Assembly (NCBI GenBank): GCA_965659685.1
Contig: CBFHXB010000015.1
Location: 1-58,260 of the forward strand
Direction of reading: 5' to 3'
DNA: 58,260 nt
From: MGIIa-L3 sp11892u
GTDB lineage: Archaea > Thermoplasmatota > Poseidoniia > Poseidoniales > Poseidoniaceae
The notes under the pieces were generated by a model. That model saw only the letters and a list, made by a program, of their open reading frames with translations. It made no database searches and was not told the DNA's origin. Below, one piece after another: positions 35,401 to 42,700 of the stretch. The translations under genes were made by a program, and so were the position numbers. Every line of letters begins with the position of its first letter. The stretch's first letter is position 1.

Positions 35401-36103
35401 CGACACCGAATCCGACCTCATTACGTTGAATTACGTCTGGGACACGGATGCCCTTCCAGGTGCAATCGACAGCACGCTACCGACCCTCCAACTCGAGGCG
35501 CTCGCCCCCGGTTCCTACTCGGTCAACCTGACGGTGACCGACGACGATGGAGCAACCCACACGATGAACGTCCAATTTGTGGTCGTTGAAGCCCCCACGA
35601 ACAACCCGATTGCTTGGGCCGTCAAGGAGTTCGGCATGGTGACGACGGTGATCATCGGGGTACTGGGCGTGGTCATTCTTGGTTTGGTCAGCATGCTCGT
35701 CATCGGGCGCCGCGGTGGCGTCGAGGAATTGATTGAAGCGAAGTCAGCGTCGGTTTGGGACGCGGCCCCAATGGCCGCATCCTTTGCTCTCGGCAGTCCC
35801 GCTGCGATGCCTGGTCCGATGCCCGACATGACCGCGCAGCGGGCCGCACTTCCACCTGCGACGCCTGCTCCGATGGCACCCATGCCCGACATGACCGCGC
35901 AACCGGCCGCACCGGCACCTGCGCCAGCGCCCGCTCAAACCGGTCCACCGTTGCCTGCCAGTGGCCTGCCGCCGGGATGGACAATGGAACAGTGGGCCTT
36001 CTACGGTGAAAAGTGGCTCCAAGCCAACGCCCCTGCCGCACCGGCACCGCAGCCAGCCGCTCCTACGGACTTGTCGAACCTGCTCGACGGCCTTGACCTC
36101 TGA
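32432..36103 (+). CDS. Giant PKD/CARDB-type surface protein with cytosolic WTMEQW tail
   Basis: 1223 residues. A signal peptide (ACLFLLALFLSALF-type core, residues about 8-30) precedes a unique N-terminal domain with paired Cys (YKINQWNTTGSPTGFEWYCP). Residues about 420-560 form a CARDB-like domain. From about residue 570 come PKD-like repeats (LDASGSFDDDGGTVRCVF, VTLTATDDDGATTVVNASVE, VDDDGATASINTTLTIVN). A single membrane helix lies near residue 1070 (VTTVIIGVLGVVILGLVSML). The cytosolic tail is Pro/Ala-rich with a repeated MPDMTAQ and ends in LPPGWTMEQWAFYGEKWLQ. I believe this kind of tail motif recurs in this lineage, but that is memory rather than a search. Function unknown; cell-surface binding or envelope role is likely. 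The start is the ATG after a gap of 25 bases. Confidence 0.83.
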   Translation: MNPSRAGPCLFLLALFLSALFVPMVQPPVADTTLGALSAPSPSSGSVAVDEVPTWRVGDEWVYDTGFDVATLIANSGVSASVSTLSGDTTMEIESIGLEPMNDPAGTNVVAYTQTIEGDFTSGNWGASFNGISGRLDIEYRGVDVIRASDMATIDSSFDLKVEFYGLNFIRVGVADLTFDTEYSPAKESRDHPVRSGDNWSQAYTQATTVSGSSDYFDPSDFDTTTSENTTWAVTDSGAATFQDGSSLKYSGCDDSYKINQWNTTGSPTGFEWYCPAVRGASWIRIQQSAGFQIDWTLKEYNPQFSYGVVDDSDPGSRCTTLELSTQYPAYLPSSTVNVDVDYVITPAAYSACFSDQIDRYNSAYMEYNIAGATGSLNFDTTSSPSTTQESRWSGIACCTYTVPTTTDGSPSNDDHSSDGIVAFDAQNGVVGVFTVIVDLSIVGVDLLPLADGIVVDRTRDGVTSRLAPGDPLAGIDGDEIEMTVLIANRGILNVGGTNPIATAWWNGTNPSTAQRSGPVGAYGQTSMTMSFQVATADIGQSTEVEVRTDAAAIGATDGNASNDFLSIPFYVGTLPTANLSWDEGRSTGDEVLLDASGSFDDDGGTVRCVFTVVTSTGTETGLEEDDCLLEWIWNDGGAWSVSVEVIDEEGDVTVGTGEVVVLNRAPEVVIEAPLQVEARSSATVRVLEAYDNDTVSPVGQDVLFEWSGVVCEEGSSSDRCTFSPSDEGLTVVTLTATDDDGATTVVNASVEATNIAPTLGAMALFRNGTEIPVIEGWVVNEDEPIGLLVQADDTPNDLSSLAVLWDLSNLVDGLEEGTVGPVSSIEASWPVAGTHRVTVQAIDDDGVASGTVEADVVVRNVAPTIGGLDATVAVYEDELVKLSVTVDDTASDLLNLSTCWDLDDRIDTDNDGGATNDCDVEGVTLEQIWSDAGTRVLTAFVVDDDGATASINTTLTIVNLRPTAVITSPTNLSNLMEGDWLNLSAMDSLDTESDLITLNYVWDTDALPGAIDSTLPTLQLEALAPGSYSVNLTVTDDDGATHTMNVQFVVVEAPTNNPIAWAVKEFGMVTTVIIGVLGVVILGLVSMLVIGRRGGVEELIEAKSASVWDAAPMAASFALGSPAAMPGPMPDMTAQRAALPPATPAPMAPMPDMTAQPAAPAPAPAPAQTGPPLPASGLPPGWTMEQWAFYGEKWLQANAPAAPAPQPAAPTDLSNLLDGLDL
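35819..35901 (+). repeat. Direct repeat encoding MPDMTAQ in the surface protein tail
   Basis: The 20-base sequence ATGCCCGACATGACCGCGCA occurs at 35819-35838 and again at 35882-35901, in frame, within the Pro/Ala-rich cytosolic tail. Spacing is 63 bases (21 codons). It suggests a duplicated linker segment. Confidence 0.8.
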
Positions 36104-36112
36104 GGGACGCAC

Positions 36113-36601
36113 ATGGGGGGGTTCTGGCAATTCTTCGGACTCCCAGACCCAGCAGAAGCGCAGCGGTCCGGTGCGCTCCCCTCTGCGCCGGTCGTTGCTC
36201 CCTCGCCACCTGAGCCTGAGCCAACGCCGCCTGTTCGAACGGGTCCTTCGCCGCATTTCATCGACTTGGGTGACCGCAGGCTACCGCCGAGGCACGTGCC
36301 CCATCGGGCCGTGAGGTACCTCGCGCCTGACGCATCGTCACGCTTGCCCGTAAACGGGATGCTGTTGCGCGTTCAAGACGGTGATTCACTCTTTGTCGAT
36401 CTGCGGAGCGTTGCCCACATGCACGCGCATCAAGACGCCCTGCGATCTGAACTCCGTCGTTTGGGGGAAACGACGGGCGTGGGTGCGTGGGCGCTTGATC
36501 CAGATGACCGGCTGTTCCTGATTCCTGGAGCGGACGTCGTTATGGACACGGCTCGTCATGAACTCGGGGGTACCGCCTTGCTCCCGATGCCGTCTTCATA
36601 G
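36113..36601 (+). CDS. SepF-like protein with N-terminal amphipathic anchor
   Basis: 162 residues. The first ten (MGGFWQFFGL) resemble the amphipathic membrane-targeting helix of SepF, and a Pro-rich linker follows. Residues about 65-145 have the alternating beta/alpha pattern of the SepF core: DGDSLFVDLRSVAHMHAH, then GVGAWALDPDDRLFLIPGAD, matching the family's GDI-[LIV]-x-D and L-x-P-x-x-V style. In other archaea SepF tethers FtsZ to the membrane at division. The match is by pattern only and no structure was computed. An alternative is an unrelated small protein of the same fold. It starts 9 bases after the giant surface protein and overlaps maf by 6 bases at the 3' end. Confidence 0.55.
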   Translation: MGGFWQFFGLPDPAEAQRSGALPSAPVVAPSPPEPEPTPPVRTGPSPHFIDLGDRRLPPRHVPHRAVRYLAPDASSRLPVNGMLLRVQDGDSLFVDLRSVAHMHAHQDALRSELRRLGETTGVGAWALDPDDRLFLIPGADVVMDTARHELGGTALLPMPSS

Positions 36602-37150
36602 GGCGGTCAGGGCATCGACCACTCGGGCAGGAAGCCCGAGCACGGTGGCTTCGTCCCCTTCCACGAGCGTTGCATACGGGGCCATCGCCCCAGCGAGGTC
36701 GTACGCACCGGCCTTCCCTTTCCATGAGCCGCTCTGCACAAGTTCGGCCAAGGCATCGTCGCTGAACGCCGCCAACTCGACCACGGCCGAGTCCAAATCG
36801 AAGGTCCATGTCCCCGCCAAACGCAGGCCAGAGGCGGTCCAGACCCGGTGGCGACGGCCACGAAGCCGAATCAGCATGGCCAACGCCGCCTGCGCGTCCT
36901 CGGGTTGTCCGAGGGCGAGGGTGGCGTCGTCGGGGTCGGCGAGCATGGTGTCCGCAACGAGCACGACGCTTCCGGCGTGATCGTCACCCACGGCCTGCGC
37001 TTTCTCTTTGGCGATGTGAAGCACCTGGGCGTCAACGGTGCCGTGGATTCGAGCCTCGCTCACATCCACCGGAGCGACCGTGGGATGGACGCCCACGGCC
37101 TCCAACATCTGCTTTCGCCGGGCCGATCCGGAGGCCAGCACAACGTTCAC
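36596..37150 (-). CDS. maf: Maf-like nucleoside triphosphate pyrophosphatase
   Basis: 184 residues, standard for Maf proteins that hydrolyse (d)NTPs, often pyrimidine or modified nucleotides, to monophosphates. The signature LASGSARRKQML lies at residues 5-16, with the acidic VADTML and the SGSWKGKAGAYDLAGAMAP segment further on. It uses a GTG start 9 bases after the KaiC-like gene, with GAGGTG overlapping that stop. It closes the co-directional minus-strand block. The last 6 bases overlap the convergent SepF-like gene. Confidence 0.92.
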   Translation of the reverse strand: MNVVLASGSARRKQMLEAVGVHPTVAPVDVSEARIHGTVDAQVLHIAKEKAQAVGDDHAGSVVLVADTMLADPDDATLALGQPEDAQAALAMLIRLRGRRHRVWTASGLRLAGTWTFDLDSAVVELAAFSDDALAELVQSGSWKGKAGAYDLAGAMAPYATLVEGDEATVLGLPARVVDALTAL

Positions 37151-37159
37151 GCGAGCACC

Positions 37160-37885
37160 TCAGAGGCGACTCACGATGGAGAATCGTTGCTCGTCTTCCT
37201 TCCACCAAAACGGCTGGTAACCGAGCAGGTGGTGGGTGTGGCGCATCTTGACGATGCCAAGTTTCCGCTTGACTTCGTCAGCGTCCCGGTCCATCACCAG
37301 GTGCATCACGGTGTCCGAGAGGTAATCCTCAACACCGTATTCGCCGAATTGCTTGTGGTCGTCACCGGTCATTTCGCAGATGAAGAAGGACGTCAGTCCG
37401 AGGCGCCGAACGGCTTCGAACAGGCGGAAGATTTCGTCGCGTGGGTTTTCCATCTTGGTCAGGGTGAAAAAGGCACCAAGGGAGTCAAAGACCAAAATTT
37501 CGAACCCAATCGAGTTGCGGTAACTGGTCAACTGCGAGATCAGTTGGCCCATCCAGTCCACACGGTTCCCCATGCCCTGCTCATCGAGTTGAACACGCAG
37601 GTCGGCGAGGTCGATGATTGCGATGCGGTTGCGCACCCTCGGATCTTCGACGTTCATGCCCATGTTGGCCATGTGAGAGCGCAAGGAATCCTTGCCTTGT
37701 TCGAGGGTCACGTAGATGCCAGAGGTTTCTCCGTACAGCACCGCGTTGTAGAGCATCGAAAACGTGAGGCTGGATTTCATCGCACCTGAGGATCCAGCCA
37801 CGATGGCGATGTGTCCCTCAGGAATTCCACCCTGCATGTTCTCATCGAGTCCTTCGACGTGTGTGGGAATGCGCTCGATGGTCAT
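37160..37885 (-). CDS. KaiC/RecA-superfamily ATPase with variant P-loop
   Basis: 241 residues, one RecA-type domain as in single-domain archaeal KaiC-like or FlaH-like proteins. The start (IPTHVEGLDENMQGGIPEGH) matches the family. The Walker A region reads GSSGAMKSS (residues 31-39), with Met in place of the Gly that normally precedes Lys. Walker B is FEILVFDSLGAF, near residue 130. A later segment (FFICEMTGDD) fits the sensor strand. Role unknown; such proteins act in signalling, motility or DNA processes. It lies between glmS and maf with small gaps, so likely same operon. Not flaH itself, which sits in the archaellum locus. Confidence 0.8.
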   Translation of the reverse strand: MTIERIPTHVEGLDENMQGGIPEGHIAIVAGSSGAMKSSLTFSMLYNAVLYGETSGIYVTLEQGKDSLRSHMANMGMNVEDPRVRNRIAIIDLADLRVQLDEQGMGNRVDWMGQLISQLTSYRNSIGFEILVFDSLGAFFTLTKMENPRDEIFRLFEAVRRLGLTSFFICEMTGDDHKQFGEYGVEDYLSDTVMHLVMDRDADEVKRKLGIVKMRHTHHLLGYQPFWWKEDEQRFSIVSRL

Positions 37886-37940
37886 GGGCTCACCGCACCT
37901 GCGTGGACGTGAGGCTTCATCAACCTCACTCAGGGGGTAC

Positions 37941-39761
37941 TCATTCCACCGTGACGGACTTGGCGAGGTTTCGGGGACGGTCCACGTCGAGGTCCAAAGC
38001 CAAGGCCGTGCGGTAGGCGAGCAGCTGCAGAGGAAGCACGGTCAGCAAGGGAGAGCACAGCGGGTGGGTGCGTGGCACTTCGATGGCCACGTCTGCTTCT
38101 TTGGCAAGTTCATCGCCTTCTGTGCAGACGAGGATGATGCGGGCGCCTCGTGCCTTGCACTCGTGAATGGCAGAGGCCACCTTCTCCTTCACCGCATCGT
38201 CCGGGGCGACCACGACCACCGGGCGCCCTTCTTCCAACAACGCGATGGGGCCGTGCTTCATTTCGCCGGCAGGATACGCCAAACACGGAATGTACGTGAG
38301 TTCCATGACTTTCAGCGCGCCTTCCCTTGCCACGTTCGCTGAGAGGCCACGGCCGAGGAACAACAAGGACGGGGCCTCCAACACCATCTCGACCGCCTCG
38401 TCGATCGGTCCAGGGTTGGCAAGGTACTGTTCGATGAGTTCTGGCACCTTTTTGAGGCCCTGAGCAAGCACGCGTGCTTCGTTGGCGCTGAGTTGTCGAG
38501 CGCGGCCGATTTGGAGCGCGAAGATGGTCATGGCGGCGACCATGTTTGAGAACGCCTTGGTGGAGGCCACGGATTGTTCGGGGCCAGAATGGATGTACAC
38601 GCCTTGTCCGCACAACCTTGCGATGGTGGAACCCACGACGTTGACCACACCGTGCACGTCACCGCCTTTGAGTTGAATTTCCTTGATGGCCGCGATGGTG
38701 TCCATGGTTTCCCCTGACTGTGAGACGGCGAAGTGCAGGGCTTCTGGATTCACCACCGGGTCTTGGTACCGGAATTCACTGGAAACGTGGGCCACCGCAG
38801 GAATGCGGGCCAAGCGCTCGATGAGTTGCTGCCCGATAAGCGCGGCATTCAGCGCGGTGCCGCAACCGAGCAACCTGACGTGGGGTATCTTTCGGAGTTG
38901 CTTCGCAGAGCGGTGGATGCCCCCGAGACGCCCGTTGCCGTTTTTTACGTCCAATCGGCTCGAGATGCATTGCCGCAGCGCTTCGGGCTGTTCGTAAATC
39001 TCTTTGAGCATGAAATGTGGGTACTCGCCCAAATCGGCTTCACCCCAGCTTTCCTCCATAGTGATGGCCGCCGTGTCGCTCTGTCCTCCGTCGAGGCGTT
39101 CGATGGCCAGGCCCTGTGTGCTGTAGGTGGCGATGTCACCGTCCTCAAGGATGATGATGCGGTCCGTGTGCTCCACCAAGGGTTGTGGGTCGGAGCTCAC
39201 GATGAGCCCGTGGTCCGTCTCTCCAAGCACCAGTGGGCTGCCGTTGCGGGCACAGACGAGTTCGTCGTGCTCGAGGAAGAGCGCACACACGCCCCATGTT
39301 CCACGGAGGCCTTTGAGGGCGGTGCGCATGGCGTTCAGAGGAGATTGCCCCTTGGTCACCGCCCGTTCGAGGCGATGGGCGATCACTTCTGAGTCCGTTT
39401 CCGAGCGAAAGGTGGCCCCTTGACGTTCCAAGTGCCGACGGACGCGGGTGGCATTTTCGATGATGCCGTTGTGAACGATGGCGACTTTGCGTTCCGGTCC
39501 CAGATGCGGGTGAGCGTTGTCGTCTGTGACGCCACCGTGGGTGGCCCAACGGGTGTGTGCAATGCCGACCGTCCCCGGCATGTTGGCGGGGAGGACCTCT
39601 TCCAGATCCTGGACTTTACCGGTGCTCTTCCTGACCTCAAAGGCCTCACCACGGATCGCGATTCCTGCGCTGTCGTAGCCGCGGTATTCCAACCTGCGAA
39701 GGCCGTTGACCAAGATTGGAGCGGCTTGACGGTGGCCGTGGTATGCGATGATGCCGCACAT
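37941..39761 (-). CDS. glmS: Glutamine--fructose-6-phosphate aminotransferase
   Basis: 606 residues, matching GlmS, which makes glucosamine-6-phosphate from fructose-6-phosphate and glutamine, the first step to UDP-GlcNAc. The nucleophile Cys2 follows the ATG at 39761 (MCGIIAYHG), and RRLEYRGYDSAG and HTRWATHG identify the glutamine amidotransferase domain. Two SIS sugar-isomerase domains follow (SQSGETMDT, STKAFSNM). The chain ends in the usual PRNLAKSVTVE. The start lies 2 bases after the subtilase stop, with GGAGGTGTGA as ribosome site over that stop. Confidence 0.97.
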   Translation of the reverse strand: MCGIIAYHGHRQAAPILVNGLRRLEYRGYDSAGIAIRGEAFEVRKSTGKVQDLEEVLPANMPGTVGIAHTRWATHGGVTDDNAHPHLGPERKVAIVHNGIIENATRVRRHLERQGATFRSETDSEVIAHRLERAVTKGQSPLNAMRTALKGLRGTWGVCALFLEHDELVCARNGSPLVLGETDHGLIVSSDPQPLVEHTDRIIILEDGDIATYSTQGLAIERLDGGQSDTAAITMEESWGEADLGEYPHFMLKEIYEQPEALRQCISSRLDVKNGNGRLGGIHRSAKQLRKIPHVRLLGCGTALNAALIGQQLIERLARIPAVAHVSSEFRYQDPVVNPEALHFAVSQSGETMDTIAAIKEIQLKGGDVHGVVNVVGSTIARLCGQGVYIHSGPEQSVASTKAFSNMVAAMTIFALQIGRARQLSANEARVLAQGLKKVPELIEQYLANPGPIDEAVEMVLEAPSLLFLGRGLSANVAREGALKVMELTYIPCLAYPAGEMKHGPIALLEEGRPVVVVAPDDAVKEKVASAIHECKARGARIILVCTEGDELAKEADVAIEVPRTHPLCSPLLTVLPLQLLAYRTALALDLDVDRPRNLAKSVTVE

Positions 39762-39763
39762 GG

Positions 39764-42700
39764 TCACACCTCCACGCTGTCCCCGCAGATGGGGCAAGGA
39801 ACCCGGCGAAGGGTCAGGTCGCGAACGGTGAACGACGCCTCGCACGACCCGCACACGGCTTCACGGCTCGGCGGAGGCAAATCCGGCAACGCCGGTAGGG
39901 CGGGCAAGGCCTCATCGTCGAGGGTGGGCGGGGGCAAGTCCGCAAGGGCGGGAAGGGCGGGAATCGGAAGAGCGAGCGTCGCTTCCGGCTGGGGCATCGT
40001 TCCTGCCATGGCCCGTCGTCGTCGTCGTTCTTGCCTTGCGTTGACGGGATCTGGGCGAACGGTTTCCTCCTCTTCGGCAGCATCGTCCTCGTCATCCAAG
40101 ACCGCGATAATTTCCTCTTCCTCGTCAACGACGGCGAAGGGCACCACGTCCTTGACGGGTTCAACCATCACCAGGACATCTTCGTCGAGGTCGGACTCGT
40201 CTTGATCCTCCTCACGTGGGCGACGTCGCATGGCGCGACGTGCGGTCAACACCATCGCCAACAAGAGCACGACCACGACCATCCCAGAGCCTCCGAGGAT
40301 GAGCATCTGCATGTCTCGGTCACCGGGCAAGGGGGCCAGCAGGTCGTCGACCCAACTGCCGCCGTTGCCGTCAGAATTCTTTGGATCGGCGTCCGCCAGA
40401 ATGCGGAGGTCAAGCGCACCTGTGGTGGACGTAAAGCCGACCACGACGTCCACGGATTCTCCGCTGGCGCCGAGCAAACGTCCTGCTTCGAGGATGTTGG
40501 CCAAGGCGTAAGCTTCGGTGCCGTCGCCCACGGCCAGCAGTCCAAAGCGGACCACGGGCCCGCGAACGGAGACTTCGTCGTACATCACCATCAGGCCGTG
40601 GTCACGCTCGATCATGCTGGTGCTGAGCGCTCCCGGTGCGTCAATGCATTCGGCCGCCTCAATGCTCCAACCTTGGTCGGTGACCGCGGTGCACACCTGC
40701 GCGTCTTCGCCTTGGCGTTCAATCCACACGCCAACGAGCCGCCCTTCGTCGTCGAGGGCGAGGTGATGGTCGGAGGCGTCGTCACCGACGGCCGCCAAGA
40801 AGTTCCACGCTTCTTGGTCACGCTCACCATGGGTGTAGAGCAACCCGAGTCGTTCAACCCCCGTGACGTCGTCACGGACGGTTTGGTACAGGATGTGCAG
40901 GCGCTCCTCGCTGATCGCCACCGACACAGGGTCGCCCTGAGATGCCAGAACGTCCACGTCGGAATGGACGATGTAGGGGCCGTTCCATGAACCCGACAAG
41001 TCGGGTCGCTCGGAGATCATGGTGAAGATGCTGGTTACGTCCAGCCAGGAGCCGCCTGTGGAAATGTCACGGTGGTAACCTGCGATGACCACTTCGCCGT
41101 TGCGTTCTGCGACGTCCAAGCCCCAGTAACTTCCCTCAGACAGCTTCAGGGGTGTGAGTTCGCGCTGGACGGGGGTCATCTGACCGGTCGTGGTCAAGGC
41201 GGCGATGCCGAGGTCTTGGAGCGTGTACCCGTCTTCGCTCATGGTGCGTCGTGTCCAGGTCAATTGGATCATGCCATCGCTGCGAACGGTGCTCGCAATT
41301 TCGCCGCCCCAATTCCGCTCGACCAACACGTCGCTGATGACGACCATCGAACTGGAGAGGATGCGGGCGTGCAGCTCACCTTCTCGGGTGGTCAGCAAGA
41401 CGGCCCCATCCTCGCCGCCAATGAGGTCGATTGGGGTCTCCCCGTCGTCCAATGAAAGTCGAATTGGGGAGCCGAGCGTGAAGGTGTCCGCCACCACCGT
41501 GAATCGATGTTCAGCGTGTTCGGCTTCGACGCCGTTCCCTGAAAGCAGCACCCGGTATTGATGACCTCCCACGTCGTCCACCTGATCCAAGAAGCGGGCC
41601 GTGGCGAAGCCAGAGGTGGAACTTCCACCGTTGATTCGACCGATGGTCGCCGTTTCAACGCTGAGCCAACCGTCCTCCGTCCAACGCTCCAGGCTCATGG
41701 TCAGGGACGTGGCTTCGTTCTGCCCAAGGTTGTCAAGTCGGACCGAGACTTCGAAGGGCTGGTCTGGGACAGGGATGAGCGGCATCGTGGTGACCGCTCC
41801 TTGCAAAAAGCGGAGGCTTGGCTCCACAGGACGCGGATCGACGGTGAAGGTAAACCGGATTTCGTTGTCGCTTCGGTCCACGTCGGCCAACTGCTCATCC
41901 GGGTCGATGCTGATGACGACCTCGTGGGTGCCGGGTTCAGTGGCCCACCAATAGAGGCTGTAGGAGCGGCGTTCTCCCGCTTCCACCGATCCGATCACCC
42001 CTTGGCTTGGGTAGACCTCTGAGGACGAACCGGGTGCCTCGAGGAGGAGGCCGACGTTGTCGGCCGAGGCATCGCCGTCGTTGAGGAATTCAAACCGGAC
42101 CTCAAGGACCGTGCCTGCAACGGCGCTGCTGGTGACCAGGCCCTGATTGTACACGTTGGACAGGCCGGTCAGGGCGAGTTCAGGTGCCGCAGGGAGGTTG
42201 TCCACTTCGTAGGTCCGCCGGAAGGATTCGCTGACCGAGCCGGATTGGTTGACAAAGCGCACGGCCACGTAATGGTCGCCGTCTTCAACGGACGTCGAAT
42301 CCCAAGTCCATGACCAGTCTTGGAGAACGAAGTCTTCGTCGTCCAACGAGGCCACTTCATTCCATGGTCCGTTTCCGATGCGTGCCTCGACGGCGCTTGG
42401 CTCCGGCCCTTGGGCGGTTCCGGTGAACGTGACGCTGCCCTCGAGCACGGTTTGGGTGGAAGGGGAAGCGATGCTGGCGCTCATCCGCCCGAGGTTCATC
42501 CATCGGACGTCTGCTGCCGAAAGGTCGCCTGAATCGGTCCTTGCACGGGCGAGCACCAAGGTGTAATCCTCGTCCTCGTCAACCCAGTCGTCGTCAAGGG
42601 TCACGTCGAGGTACCATGCGCTCGGCTCGCCCCCCGCCTTGCGCCAGTCAAGAAGTTCGACAGGATTGCTTGAGCCGTCCCTGTATTGCTCGAGGCGGAC

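Noticed and set aside
39870..39962. G-rich repeated DNA in the subtilase tail as a CRISPR-like or satellite array
   Set aside because: The repeats are imperfect and in frame, encoding ALPAL-DLPPP phrases of a low-complexity linker; no regular spacers exist.
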